The notes: generated by a model not told the origin, from the sequence alone. A stretch of 64,000 bases of DNA from Thermoactinomyces sp. DSM 45892 (GCF_900107305.1 NZ_FNPL01000008.1:62001-126000); one strand, 5' to 3'. Counted from the stretch's first letter, positions 19,070-27,551 are shown. A program made the numbers and translations.

Positions 19070-19693
19070 ATGAAAAAGGCATGGCAATATCCTTACGTGC
19101 TGATCGCATCCCAAAATCAGCACAAACTAAAAGAGTTTCGTGATCTGTTCGAGTTAGAACTGGGGATTGGTGTGAAAGGATTAGATGAGTTCCCTGATGC
19201 TCCAGAAATCATAGAGGACCAAGAAACGTTTGAAGGAAATGCAATGAAGAAATCGGAAACCATCTCTCGTTGGTTAGGGCAACCCGTTCTTTCCGATGAC
19301 TCCGGGATTGTGGTCCCTGCTTTGGACGGAGCCCCAGGTGTGTATTCAGCAAGATATGCAGGAGAAGGAAGTACCGATCAGCAAAACTACCAAAAAATGC
19401 TTTACGAGATGGAGACTCTCTCTGCTTCGGATCGCAAGGCTTACTATGTATGTGTCATGGCACTTTCTGTACCGGAAGAAGAATCCAAATTTGTACGGGG
19501 AGAATGCCACGGAGTGGTCGCTCATGGGCCTAGAGGGGAAAATGGATTTGGATATGATCCCGTTTTCTATCTGCCGGAGCGAGGGCAAACGATGGCGGAG
19601 CTAAGTAGTGAGCAAAAGGGAGCGATTAGTCATCGTTCGATTGCGACGAAGAAGTTGATTGAGCTATTGAAGGAGACGTATACGTTTTCGTAG
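19070..19693 (+). CDS. rdgB: XTP/dITP diphosphatase (RdgB/HAM1)
   Basis: A 207-residue house-cleaning pyrophosphatase that removes non-canonical purine nucleotides (XTP, dITP, ITP). The family N-terminus is present (LIASQNQHKLKEFRDLF), as are SDDSGIVVPALDGAPGVYSARYAG and the C-terminal GFGYDPVFYLPERGQTMAEL. It starts one base after the rph stop, so the two genes are cotranscribed as in B. subtilis (rph-ysnA). Confidence 0.96.
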   Translation: MKKAWQYPYVLIASQNQHKLKEFRDLFELELGIGVKGLDEFPDAPEIIEDQETFEGNAMKKSETISRWLGQPVLSDDSGIVVPALDGAPGVYSARYAGEGSTDQQNYQKMLYEMETLSASDRKAYYVCVMALSVPEEESKFVRGECHGVVAHGPRGENGFGYDPVFYLPERGQTMAELSSEQKGAISHRSIATKKLIELLKETYTFS

Positions 19694-19737
19694 AGACGTT
19701 GCTTAATAAGGTAGACGATACCAGATGGCATCGGGGC

Positions 19738-19794
19738 ATGGTCAGACATATTATCCCTACTCCATTCAACTTACTGATTGATCAAGCTGACCAT
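19738..19794. repeat. Short inverted repeat in the rdgB-yfcE gap
   Basis: ATGGTCAG (19738-19745) and CTGACCAT (19787-19794) pair. The bases at 19741-19765 resemble the right end of the nested hairpin element at 40343-40530: both contain GTCAGA, then ATT, then CCTA-TCCATTC with few changes. It may be a decayed solo end of that repeat. Confidence 0.35.
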
Positions 19795-19846
19795 TGCGTT
19801 TACTTAAATAGCGAGTCCGTAGCGTTTACAAGAGGTGGTAGTCGGC

Positions 19847-20356
19847 ATGAAAATCTTAATTACAAGTGACTCTCATGGGAAGAAAGATTTGCTTGAAGAG
19901 ATTATAAAACGAGAGAATCCGGATCATACGATTCATTGTGGGGATTTTTGTACGGATTTGATCGAGTTGCCTGATGTTCCTTTAACAGTGGTGCGTGGTA
20001 ATTGTGATTGGGAGCAGGTTCCGGAGGAAGATACATATGAAGTAGACGGTTTGCGTTTCTATGTGACACATGGACATCTATTTCGAGTGAGCCAGTCGGG
20101 ATTACCGCTCAAGTATCGGGCTGAGGAAAAAAATGCGCAGATTGTTTGCTTCGGGCATTCTCATTATCCCGTTTGTGATCAAGTAGATGAGCGATTGTAC
20201 ATTAATCCGGGAAGCATCAAGCAGGCCAGGGGTTTTGCGCACCCTACGTATTCGGTGTTGTCGATTGGCAAGGATCAGCAGATTGAAGTCACTTATCATC
20301 AAGTAGATGGCACGCAGATCACCGAGCGCGGAGGGATCTATCAATTGAAAAAGTGA
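19847..20356 (+). CDS. YfcE/MJ0936-type metallophosphoesterase
   Basis: A 169-residue calcineurin-like phosphoesterase with all metal-site motifs: TSDSHGKK, CGDFCTDLIEL, VRGNCDWE, THGHLFRV and GHSHYPV. B. subtilis has the orthologue YsnB at the same place after rph-ysnA. It hydrolyses phosphodiester or phosphomonoester substrates in vitro; its physiological substrate is not established. GTG 19835 is in frame, but AGAGGTGG overlaps it and fits the ATG at 19847. The stop codon lies inside the terminator stem. Confidence 0.9.
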   Translation: MKILITSDSHGKKDLLEEIIKRENPDHTIHCGDFCTDLIELPDVPLTVVRGNCDWEQVPEEDTYEVDGLRFYVTHGHLFRVSQSGLPLKYRAEEKNAQIVCFGHSHYPVCDQVDERLYINPGSIKQARGFAHPTYSVLSIGKDQQIEVTYHQVDGTQITERGGIYQLKK

Positions 20357-20385
20357 AGAAGTAGCCTATTTTCTTCACTTTTTCG
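20347..20385 (+). terminator. Terminator overlapping the phosphoesterase stop
   Basis: AAGTGAAGAA/TTCTTCACTT is a perfect 10-bp stem with a T-rich tail. The TGA stop is in the left arm. Confidence 0.85.
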
Positions 20386-20415
20386 TTGACATGGTCGCCG
20401 TTAACCCTGTATAAT
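20386..20415 (+). promoter_or_regulatory. tRNA-Arg promoter
   Basis: TTGACA (20386-20391), an 18-base spacer and TATAAT (20410-20415) with an upstream TG. Near-consensus sigma-A promoter about 31 bases before the tRNA. Confidence 0.85.
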
Positions 20416-20446
20416 CATACTTACTTGCGAATGAATTGATTATCGT

Positions 20447-20523
<77 letters not shown>

Positions 20524-20915
20524 ATGAAATAGGGATAACCACTAACAACAACCCTTTGTATATCTAAGTGCAACGGTTAGTATCACGGTCAAAAAGTCAA
20601 AATGTACCCATTTGTGGCTTAGTGAAACTAATGTGTGTTCTAAGGATAGTACAGGGGGTTTTTGTGTTGACAAAAAGAAAATAGGTTTGCTAGATAGTGA
20701 AGATCGGGTGGATCGTATAAAACGTACTATAACTCATCCGTGGGATTTAGATAAAAATCAGCTTGGAAGGGTACAGAAAAGCAGGGTGGGATACTCACGC
20801 TATACCTGCTTTCGACTCAGTCTAAATAGGGGGAGGCTCTCTTCAAGCTAGTATGAATATTGAAGAGAGCCTCCAAATAATTTAACCATGTTCGATATCA
20901 CGGTATATGCATCAC
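20524..20915. other. Gene-poor stretch between tRNA-Arg and the BCCT gene
   Basis: I see no convincing gene. An open frame at 20612-20851 begins at TTG without an SD and has no recognisable domain. A 15-bp perfect inverted repeat (20832-20846 with 20860-20874) near the BCCT 3' end is the probable transporter terminator, although it lacks a T-run. Confidence 0.5.
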
Positions 20916-22406
20916 TTATTTTCCTTCATTCTCCTTGCGAAGAGCAAGAATGAAGGAAAATATGATACCAAAAAGAATGAATATAAACGGAAAAGATACA
21001 ATGATTGATGCAGTTTGTAAAGCATTTAATCCTCCAGAGAACAGCAGAATGGCTGCAGAAGCAGAAATGATAAGTCCCCAAGTAACTTTCATATAATTAG
21101 ATGGATTGAGGGAGCCACTACTTGATTGCATCCCTAATACAAATGTAGCTGAATCAGCTGAGGTAATGAAGAATGTCGCAATCAAGAAAATAGCTAATAC
21201 CGATAAGATCTCACCCATTGGATACTGCTGTAGCATGGCAAATAGTGCAATTTCCGTACCTTGATCGCTCATAATGTTAAATAGCGAAAAGTCCTGTACA
21301 AGTTCTATATATAGGCCTGAACCACCAAATACGGAAAACCATAAAGCACCAAAAAGGGTAGGGACTAAAAGAACTCCTATCACAAACTCTCTAATGGTCC
21401 TCCCCTTTGACACTCGAGCAATAAAGGTCCCAACAAAAGGAGCCCAAGCAATCCACCAAGCCCAATAAAACACCGTCCATCCTTGTATCCACTCATTTGT
21501 TTTTGGGAAAAACGGAGCCATATTTAAGCTCATTGCGGGAAGGCCTTGAATGTAATTACCTATTGTTGTTACAAATACATTCATGATAAATTTAGTTGGT
21601 CCTACAAATAAGAGTAATAAAAGCAATAGTACTGCTAAGATGATATTTGCATTACTTAAATACTGAATCCCTTTACTAAGGCCGGTTGCTGCGGACACTA
21701 AAAACAAAAGAGTGACAACTACAATAATCACTAGTTGAGAAGTGAAGTTGTTACTCATATTCGTTAGATAAGAGAGCCCTGCACTAATTTGTACAGCTCC
21801 AAAGCCTAGTGAAGTAGCTACTCCAAAAACGGTTGCAAATATGGCGATGATATCAATGGTCTTACCGATGGGGCCATTTACTTTTTCTTTGAGCAAAGGA
21901 TAGAAGATGTAACTGATCAGGCCAGGGGCATCCTTTCGGAATTGAAAATAAGCAAGTGCCAGTGCTAATACACTATAAATTCCCCAAGGATGCAGTCCCC
22001 AGTGAAAAAACGAAGACCGCATTGCTAGTCTTGCTGCTTCAGCCGTTTGTGGATCTCCCACAGCAGGGTTGTGATAATGTGAAAGTGGTTCAGCTACACC
22101 CCAAAACACGAGTCCAATCCCCATCCCAGCACTAAATAGCATAGCAAACCAACTAAGGGTACTATACTCTGGCTGATCTGTATCTTTTCCTAGTTTGATT
22201 TTTCCATACGGACTAAAAATCAAATAAAAAGCGAACACAAGAAACAGGGTAGCTGATAAAAGGTAGAACCATCCAAAGCTTCCTTGTAAATAGGTTTGAA
22301 TGGCTGATGTGTATGTAGTCAATTGTTGAGGATAGAAAGTACCCCATAAGATAAATAAAAAGGCAATCGTGACAGAAACCATGAATACAGTCGTGAATTT
22401 TTTCAT
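20916..22406 (-). CDS. opuD: BCCT-family glycine betaine transporter (OpuD-like)
   Basis: A 496-residue membrane protein with about 12 helices. It carries the BCCT signature GMGIGLVFWGVAEPL (about residue 95) and the Trp-rich substrate segment WTVFYWAWWIAWAPFVGTFIARVSKGRTIREF (quoted as WTVFYWAWWIAWAPF then VGTFIARVSKGRTIREF). These are sodium- or proton-coupled importers of glycine betaine, choline or related osmolytes. The closest plan is OpuD, but the substrate is not proven. AAGGGAG precedes the ATG. It is transcribed against the flanking genes and lies between the intact tRNA-Arg and its decayed copy, which suggests a transferred or rearranged islet. Confidence 0.92.
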   Translation of the reverse strand: MKKFTTVFMVSVTIAFLFILWGTFYPQQLTTYTSAIQTYLQGSFGWFYLLSATLFLVFAFYLIFSPYGKIKLGKDTDQPEYSTLSWFAMLFSAGMGIGLVFWGVAEPLSHYHNPAVGDPQTAEAARLAMRSSFFHWGLHPWGIYSVLALALAYFQFRKDAPGLISYIFYPLLKEKVNGPIGKTIDIIAIFATVFGVATSLGFGAVQISAGLSYLTNMSNNFTSQLVIIVVVTLLFLVSAATGLSKGIQYLSNANIILAVLLLLLLLFVGPTKFIMNVFVTTIGNYIQGLPAMSLNMAPFFPKTNEWIQGWTVFYWAWWIAWAPFVGTFIARVSKGRTIREFVIGVLLVPTLFGALWFSVFGGSGLYIELVQDFSLFNIMSDQGTEIALFAMLQQYPMGEILSVLAIFLIATFFITSADSATFVLGMQSSSGSLNPSNYMKVTWGLIISASAAILLFSGGLNALQTASIIVSFPFIFILFGIIFSFILALRKENEGK

Positions 22407-22635
22407 AATTCTCCCTTTCCTAGTGGATTGTACATCAGATGGATATTGTATGAAAGAACCTCCTTCTTCGTCTTTTTTTCGATGTATAAAGTTTATTATA
22501 ACGAAACTATTTACTAGATGCCAAAATAGGTCTCAATGAGTGAAGTGATGAAGGAGTGCTCAAATCCATTCATCATTATACCCAGATTCTTCTTATTACA
22601 ACTTACGGTATGCATCATTATGAGTGATTTCAGCA
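22407..22635. promoter_or_regulatory. BCCT promoter region
   Basis: On the minus strand TATAAT lies near 22500 in an A/T-rich segment, with a leader of about 90 bases. GGAGG occurs in the leader without a start codon at proper spacing. Nothing else is recognisable in this stretch. Confidence 0.35.
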
Positions 22636-22735
22636 AATCCAGTTTGCTCATATTGGTCCATGAAACAGCCTTCTAAGCCGTTGGAAGGCGCTCGAATCGC
22701 TCCCCGGATGCCAATGAAAAGTGGGATAACCGCTT
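22636..22735 (+). pseudogene. Decayed copy of tRNA-Arg(UCU) plus its 3' flank
   Basis: From 22665 the sequence follows tRNA-Arg from the anticodon arm (CCTTCTAAGCCGT) through the T loop (TCGAATCGCTCC), the CCA and about 20 bases of downstream flank (GATGCCAATGAAA...GGGATAACC). The 5' half (22636-22664) is recognisable but heavily changed. The acceptor stem can no longer pair. It is non-functional, and the match includes non-tRNA flank, so it arose by duplication of this locus. Confidence 0.8.
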
Positions 22736-22740
22736 AAAAA

Positions 22741-22785
22741 AAAACCTTCCACATCGTTTTTCTAAAATGGTGTGGGAGGTTTTTT
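22741..22785 (+). terminator. Terminator after the tRNA remnant
   Basis: ACCTTCCACA pairs with TGTGGGAGGT (one G-U), flanked by A8 and T6. It could act in both directions. Confidence 0.75.
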
Positions 22786-22913
22786 GTATTGGAGGTATGT
22801 TATTCAAGATATTTGACGTGTCCCTTTGATATATACTTTCATATCTATATGTTAGAGTACTAGGAAAAAGTTAAATGAAAAAATGATTAATCTTATAGAA
22901 AGGGATGACTATA

Positions 22914-23315
22914 TTGGCAAAAAACTTTTTTGCTTTTTTAACTGGGAATCAAGAAGTTCCGAAGGTTATAACGTCTGCTTTAGGAGTTCTCACACTTAAT
23001 TCGAATAACGATGAGACGGGAATTGACTATACACTGCTTGTATATAATATGCAAAAATTGATAGCAGCACATCTACATTTGGGACCTGTAGGACAAAATG
23101 GGCCTGTTGTAGTTCCACTCGCAAGCGTGAATCCGGGGCTAAGCTTGAAGCAGGTAGGAATTATATCGGGTGTTATTACAGCTGATGATTTAGTAGGTCC
23201 GTTAGCAGGGGAAACGATCGAACGGCTTATCCAACTGATAGAAGTTGGTGAAATTTATACCAATGTTCACACAGAGAATCATCCGTCTGGGGAGATTAGA
23301 GGTCAGGTGAGCTAA
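22914..23315 (+). CDS. CHRD-domain protein
   Basis: A 133-residue protein consisting almost entirely of one CHRD domain: FFAFLTGNQEVPKVITSALG at the start, a central AAHLHLGPVGQNGPVVVPL, and the ending TNVHTENHPSGEIRGQV. CHRD domains bind metal or ligands and occur in secreted or spore-surface proteins. Here there is no signal peptide, so it may be loaded onto the spore from the mother cell; that is inferred. ATG 22905 abuts AAAGGG. TTG 22914 is nine bases away and gives M-A-K-N-F-F, so TTG is preferred. Confidence 0.85.
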   Translation: MAKNFFAFLTGNQEVPKVITSALGVLTLNSNNDETGIDYTLLVYNMQKLIAAHLHLGPVGQNGPVVVPLASVNPGLSLKQVGIISGVITADDLVGPLAGETIERLIQLIEVGEIYTNVHTENHPSGEIRGQVS

Positions 23316-23396
23316 TAGAGTCTAGACCCTACTCGACTATCTTAGCATTAGACCTCTAATCCGCCATTTCCTACCATAAAATTAGTAGAAAGGTTT

Positions 23397-23435
23397 GCCA
23401 TCTAGAAGTCTTTACCTTATCGACGTCTAGATGGC
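23397..23435 (+). terminator. Hairpin downstream of the CHRD gene
   Basis: GCCATCTAGAAGTC pairs with GACGTCTAGATGGC (one mismatch), followed by TTGTTGTG. It is a probable terminator with a weak U-tract. Confidence 0.55.
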
Positions 23436-23511
23436 TTGTTGTGATTCGCATACGGACAGGCAACGGATCTTCCTTTAGGATTAGAATGTGCGAAGGAGCA
23501 TGTAATCGTAC

Positions 23512-24177
23512 TTATTTATTTTCTTTCAGACGACTTTTTTCGGTAAGCATAAGGTATAGGTATAGTCCTAATCCAATAAGGACAAATACCATGCAAGCAG
23601 CAATCGCGACATAAACTTTTCCGGTGCTGAAATAGCTAAAAGCGGATGAGAAGAACCCGAATAAAATGGTGCTGATGGCTACTGTATAGAGCAGCGCGCG
23701 AATCTTGTGCATTGCAAAGCGAGACTTGGTTTCTCTTGTGAGCACGCTGTATGTGATGAGTGCGGTACCTAGCATGATGAATAAAAAGCCAGAGCCTACT
23801 ACGACATTGGGAGGGCGATGCATAAAAAATACAATGGCAGAGTTAAATATTCCAAAAATCATTAATAGTACCCCTATGAGGATTCCCATGGTGGAGATTC
23901 TCTCTTGTGCTCTAGAATGAATAGATTGCTTTACTGGATCTTCTCCGTATTGGCGCAGTTCTTCAGCTAAGCTACTTAAATTCCCCATGGAAGCGATCGC
24001 ATCTCGAAATGCTTCTTCTTCATCCTTTCCATTTTTAATTAAATCCATCGCGCGTTCTTTTAAGTTCATAAACAACTCTTCTTTTGTATCAAAAAGATGT
24101 TGTGTTTCTTGAATGCCTTCAAATTGGCGATTTAGATAGATTTGGATTTGACGATCAAGCGTTTTATTTTGGTTCAT
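23512..24177 (-). CDS. Permease-prefix-domain membrane protein cotranscribed with PadR
   Basis: A 221-residue protein. The first 80 residues are a soluble helical permease-prefix domain (EELFMNLKERAMDLIKNGKDEEEAF...), which usually sits before a transporter. Four transmembrane helices follow (about residues 97-120, 125-145, 160-180, 188-210). No transporter domain is present, so it is a stand-alone prefix plus membrane module. The N-terminus overlaps the end of the upstream padR gene by 14 bases, a tight pairing seen repeatedly for PadR regulators and the membrane proteins they control. The function is unknown. Confidence 0.8.
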   Translation of the reverse strand: MNQNKTLDRQIQIYLNRQFEGIQETQHLFDTKEELFMNLKERAMDLIKNGKDEEEAFRDAIASMGNLSSLAEELRQYGEDPVKQSIHSRAQERISTMGILIGVLLMIFGIFNSAIVFFMHRPPNVVVGSGFLFIMLGTALITYSVLTRETKSRFAMHKIRALLYTVAISTILFGFFSSAFSYFSTGKVYVAIAACMVFVLIGLGLYLYLMLTEKSRLKENK

Positions 24178-24517
24178 GATCGATCACTCCTTCGATAAGT
24201 TGATTTAAAATCTCTTTCGCTACGTTCCATTCCTTTTTACTTTGTTTATAAAAATCATGACCGGAGTCTGTAATTCGGTAATATTTTCTCCTGCCACCTT
24301 GTGTTTCATCTCCCCAATAGGAGCTGATATATCCGTCCTGTTCGAGTCTGCGAAAGGCGGAGTATAACGTTGCTTCCTTTAGTTCGTACTGCTGATGACT
24401 AAGCTGGATGATCTTTTGATAAATCTCGTAACCGTAACTATCCCCTTGGTGCAGTACATTTAAAATGATGGTACTTGTATGGCCCCGGATCAAATCCGTT
24501 GATATTTTTTTGCCCAT
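24164..24517 (-). CDS. PadR-family transcriptional regulator
   Basis: A 117-residue winged-helix protein: STIILNVLHQGDSYGYEIYQ, then LKEATLYSAFRRLEQDGYISSYWGDETQGG, and RRKYYRITDSG as the wing (the middle segment contains the recognition helix). The C-terminus is a short dimerisation helix. GCGAGGTG precedes the ATG at 24517. It forms an operon with the overlapping membrane gene and probably represses it and itself. The inducer is unknown. Confidence 0.92.
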   Translation of the reverse strand: MGKKISTDLIRGHTSTIILNVLHQGDSYGYEIYQKIIQLSHQQYELKEATLYSAFRRLEQDGYISSYWGDETQGGRRKYYRITDSGHDFYKQSKKEWNVAKEILNQLIEGVIDHEPK

Positions 24518-24535
24518 AGTTTTTCACCTCGCATT

Positions 24536-24561
24536 ATACAATGTATCACACATATATATGT
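24536..24561 (-). promoter_or_regulatory. Candidate PadR operator
   Basis: Two perfect palindromes lie upstream of padR: ATACA-A-TGTAT (24536-24546) and ACATATATATGT (24550-24561). PadR proteins typically bind ATGTAT/ATACAT dyads. TTGACA on the minus strand lies just upstream. Confidence 0.5.
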
Positions 24562-24670
24562 CTGTCAAAGTAATTTTCCTGTCCAATATGATGAAATGAA
24601 TATAAATTCATTCCCCTTTTGATTCTGTTCAGATAAAATAATAAATAAATCTACTAAAGGAGCGGGTCGA

Positions 24671-25609
24671 ATGAATAAGGCGATCATATTCCACGATATT
24701 ATTGATGCGGTCGAACGACTCCGTGGAGTAGCAAATCGTACACCAGTATTAACTTCTAGAGTGCTAAATGAATTGTCTAGGCAACAAGTCTATTTAAAAT
24801 GTGAAAATTTTCAACGAGGTGGAGCCTTTAAATTTCGAGGTGCTTATAATGCGTTAAGTAAATTGTCAGAGGAGGAAAGAAAGCGAGGTGTAATTGCGTT
24901 TTCTTCGGGGAATCATGCCCAAGGACTAGCTCTTGCGTGTAAAATTTTGGGTGTACAAGCCACCATTGTGATGCCAGAAGATACCCCTGAGGTAAAGATA
25001 GAGGCTGTGCAAAATTATGGAGGAAATGTGCTTTTTTTTGATCGTTATAAGGAAAGTCGAGAACGGATTGCCGCTCGGTATTCGGAGGAACACGGGATGG
25101 CCATTATTCCGCCGTTTGATCATCCTGATATTATCGCTGGAGCTGGAACCGCAGCCTATGAGTTAATGCAAGAGCATCCGTTTTTAGAGCATTTGGTTAC
25201 TCCAGTAGGGGGAGGAGGGCTTATATCGGGCACAGCACTTGCAGGAAAAGGCATGAACCCTCGTGTGAAGATTCATGGAGTGGAACCTGAAGGGGCCGAT
25301 GATGTAAGGAGATCGATGCTTCAAGGGGAAAGAGTTCGAATTGATCCGCCGAATACGATCGCAGATGGCCTTAGAACACAGCAGGTAGGAGAGAGGAATT
25401 TTCCGATTATCCAGCAAATGGTTCACGAAGTGGTAACGGTATCGGAAGAAGAGATTGAAGTTGCGATGCGATTTGCGATGGTTCGCTTAAAGATCGTAAT
25501 TGAGCCATCGAGCGCAGTGGCTTTGGCGGCTGTTATGTTCCGTAAATTTCAAATCGAGAAAGGAAGTTGTATTGGGGTCATTCTCAGTGGTGGGAATGTG
25601 GAATTATAA
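24671..25609 (+). CDS. Threonine/serine dehydratase-like PLP enzyme
   Basis: A 312-residue fold-type II PLP enzyme. PLP Lys54 lies in FQRGGAFKFRGA. SSGNHAQGLA binds the substrate carboxylate, the Gly loop VGGGGLISG (about 179-187) binds the PLP phosphate, and VILSGGNVEL ends the chain. It lacks the C-terminal ACT regulatory domain of biosynthetic IlvA, so it is a catabolic threonine ammonia-lyase, serine dehydratase or serine racemase-like enzyme. Sequence alone does not separate these. AAAGGAGCG precedes the ATG. It is monocistronic, with a strong terminator. Confidence 0.88.
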   Translation: MNKAIIFHDIIDAVERLRGVANRTPVLTSRVLNELSRQQVYLKCENFQRGGAFKFRGAYNALSKLSEEERKRGVIAFSSGNHAQGLALACKILGVQATIVMPEDTPEVKIEAVQNYGGNVLFFDRYKESRERIAARYSEEHGMAIIPPFDHPDIIAGAGTAAYELMQEHPFLEHLVTPVGGGGLISGTALAGKGMNPRVKIHGVEPEGADDVRRSMLQGERVRIDPPNTIADGLRTQQVGERNFPIIQQMVHEVVTVSEEEIEVAMRFAMVRLKIVIEPSSAVALAAVMFRKFQIEKGSCIGVILSGGNVEL

Positions 25610-25630
25610 GAGTCGGAATGGAACCAATAT

Positions 25631-25720
25631 AAAAAAGACGTACTCTCTAGATGAATGGATATCTCCCCTAGGTAGGCTACCTTTCGGGATCATATCATAT
25701 CAAAGGAGTTCGTCTTTTTA
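25631..25720 (+). terminator. Long terminator-like inverted repeat
   Basis: AAAAAGACG (from 25632) pairs with CGTCTTTTT (25711-25719). Inside are ACTCT/AGGAGT pairing and a second hairpin around CCTAGGTAGG. The 90-base span is large for a simple terminator. Confidence 0.6.
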
Positions 25721-25740
25721 TTTTTAGATGGACGATCTTT

Positions 25741-26295
25741 TTACGATTCGGCGGTAGAGAAGTTAATGGGGATGTTGTTGATTGTATTAAGTAGCACAGC
25801 TTGGAAAGCAAAAGCGGCTACATTGTTATAGTTATTGTAGTAATCGGATAAATCGTCATTTGGAAATTGGACTATTTCTGGTTCGAAAATGGGAAAGACA
25901 GCAACAGGACCTAATGGAGGTGTAGTGGAGCGAACTCGGACAAGGGAGAAGAGATTGTTTGTAGAAAAAGCTCGGCGATAGAGACGTGCGATTTGTTGAG
26001 GGGTGATGGCAATAGTACTATTTGGTGTTACAGTTTGTCCGTTGTTTGTTTGAATCTGGATGGTTACAGTAGTCCCTCCAAATTGCACATTATTTTGGAT
26101 AAGAGTAGCGATAGCCCTTGCTCTTCCCAAGTTGCGAACGACAATAGGTAAGATATAGTTTGATCCATTAGCGCGTAGATTACGAACTCGGACATTTGGA
26201 TCTGCCCCTACTGTATTTTGAACAAGGTTAGCGAAAGTAATCCACGGAGGGGAAAGGGCGATTTGATACGATGGTGACTTTTTCTTTGTTTTCAA
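25741..26295 (-). CDS. Uncharacterised Asn-rich protein
   Basis: A 184-residue protein that I do not recognise. The N-terminus is basic (KTKKKSPSYQIALSPPWITFANLV). The middle is beta-rich and Asn/Thr-rich (GGTTVTIQIQTNNGQTVTPNSTIAITPQQIARLYRRA), quoted here as GGTTVTIQIQTNNG then QTVTPNSTIAITPQQ. The C-terminus is acidic and aromatic (DDLSDYYNNYNN), followed by a hydrophobic end. There is no signal peptide or membrane helix. An upstream AGGGGG-type SD fits the ATG. It sits between the dehydratase and the germinant receptor operon. The composition would suit a spore-surface or structural protein, but this is speculation. Confidence 0.6.
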   Translation of the reverse strand: MKTKKKSPSYQIALSPPWITFANLVQNTVGADPNVRVRNLRANGSNYILPIVVRNLGRARAIATLIQNNVQFGGTTVTIQIQTNNGQTVTPNSTIAITPQQIARLYRRAFSTNNLFSLVRVRSTTPPLGPVAVFPIFEPEIVQFPNDDLSDYYNNYNNVAAFAFQAVLLNTINNIPINFSTAES

Positions 26296-26375
26296 ATCAT
26301 AAACCCCCTATAACATATATTCTCTATAAGATATGAAGATAGGTTATAAGAAGTGTGGGTAATCAAAATAGAAAT

Positions 26376-26402
26376 GCCTGATGGAGTGAGAATCCATCAG
26401 GC
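26376..26402 (-). terminator. ger operon terminator
   Basis: GCCTGATGGA and TCCATCAGGC form a perfect 10-bp stem, followed on the minus strand by ATTTCTATTTTG. It lies 12 bases after the gerC-like stop. Confidence 0.75.
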
Positions 26403-26414
26403 GTGGTAGGTGTT

Positions 26415-27551
26415 CTATTCAATCGAAGGTACCAAGTGCAACTGATTGGTATAGCGAAGATCGACATCTGCTCTCATCGAATGAATGGAGTCTTTGTTTA
26501 GGGGGACTTTTCCATTCCGTGCAATTCTTTTCCATGACTTTACATCGGATCGATACAGTTTTTCAGAAAGCCGGTAAATATCTGTATCGTGCTTGATAGA
26601 TTCGTGGTAGGTGAGCATTACTTCTTCTTCTATTTTTTTAGAGATCTCTTTATTTAGAAACGCAAGATCTATTTTTTGATAGAGTGCGCTTACAACGGCA
26701 GATCCCTTGATTTTAATATCAAATTGGACCTGATTTCCTTGAACAGAAGGAACAATATCAGTGTTTAACTTTTGCACGATAATGGATGCGGCTGGTTTTC
26801 CATCTTTGTGTATGGAAATCTGTCCACGTTTTGTTTTATCTGTTAACCATCTAAGGCCCACTCCTTCCGCCTCTGTTAAGAATCCTTTATACGCATGGTT
26901 GGTGATGATGGTAACTCCGTGAAGGCGGATACCAGATGTAACTTCTTCTTTTTCTTCAATTCGGTTAGGTGTAATACTAACGGTTGGGATAACTGCTTCA
27001 TGCCCAGGTTCATCTAGCTTAATAATCACTTCCCTCATCGTAACAGGTTTCACAAATGAACCCTGCTCGAAGATCGTTTTAGGATTATCTAAACTAGATG
27101 GATAGTTAGATGCTACAAGAAGATCCCTAAGCGGTGCATGGCTAACATAAAACCAAAGGTGGTAGCGAATTTCTACGAAACGATCCAACATATCTAAAAT
27201 CTGCTGTTGCCCTCCATTCTTGATAGCCGCTTCGGTCATAATGACAAAAGAGAGATGACCCCAAAATATTTTTCGATCACTTGATTTATAGACATTAAAA
27301 ACGGCTTCATCTACATCTCGTCCTTCTCCCCAGATGATTTCCCCGTGAGGGCTGGTGGGGCGGCCTTGTTCAGATTTTCCAGACGTTCCGAGATCAAACA
27401 ACTGGGAGTAGACTGTATAAACACCATCTTTAAAATCGATACCCAGCCCATTTGCATACACCATTTGCTCAGGTTCATTCAGATCCCAACAACCCGTCAT
27501 CGTTAGTGGGAACAGTAGGAGGACTATTGTTAGCCATAATTTCTTTTTCAT
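26415..27551 (-). CDS. Ger(x)C-family germinant receptor lipoprotein (GerAC type)
   Basis: A 378-residue lipoprotein with lipobox MTGC (Cys21), then CWDLNEPEQMVYANGLGID, the standard N-terminus of Ger(x)C subunits. The C-terminal domain contains the FDIKIKGSAVVSALYQ and ISKKIEEEVMLTYHESIKHDTDIYRL regions typical of the family. It is anchored to the outer face of the spore inner membrane and acts with GerA- and GerB-type subunits in sensing germinants. Its ATG overlaps the gerA-like stop by 4 bases. It is the last gene of the operon. Confidence 0.93.
   Translation of the reverse strand: MKKKLWLTIVLLLFPLTMTGCWDLNEPEQMVYANGLGIDFKDGVYTVYSQLFDLGTSGKSEQGRPTSPHGEIIWGEGRDVDEAVFNVYKSSDRKIFWGHLSFVIMTEAAIKNGGQQQILDMLDRFVEIRYHLWFYVSHAPLRDLLVASNYPSSLDNPKTIFEQGSFVKPVTMREVIIKLDEPGHEAVIPTVSITPNRIEEKEEVTSGIRLHGVTIITNHAYKGFLTEAEGVGLRWLTDKTKRGQISIHKDGKPAASIIVQKLNTDIVPSVQGNQVQFDIKIKGSAVVSALYQKIDLAFLNKEISKKIEEEVMLTYHESIKHDTDIYRLSEKLYRSDVKSWKRIARNGKVPLNKDSIHSMRADVDLRYTNQLHLVPSIE

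Noticed and set aside
20612-20851. 79-codon open frame in the tRNA-BCCT gap
   Set aside because: TTG start without SD, no domain, composition like non-coding sequence, and its end runs into an inverted repeat.
22430-22520. Riboswitch or leader peptide before the BCCT gene
   Set aside because: A/T-rich leader with an isolated GGAGG but no start codon at correct spacing and no recognisable aptamer.
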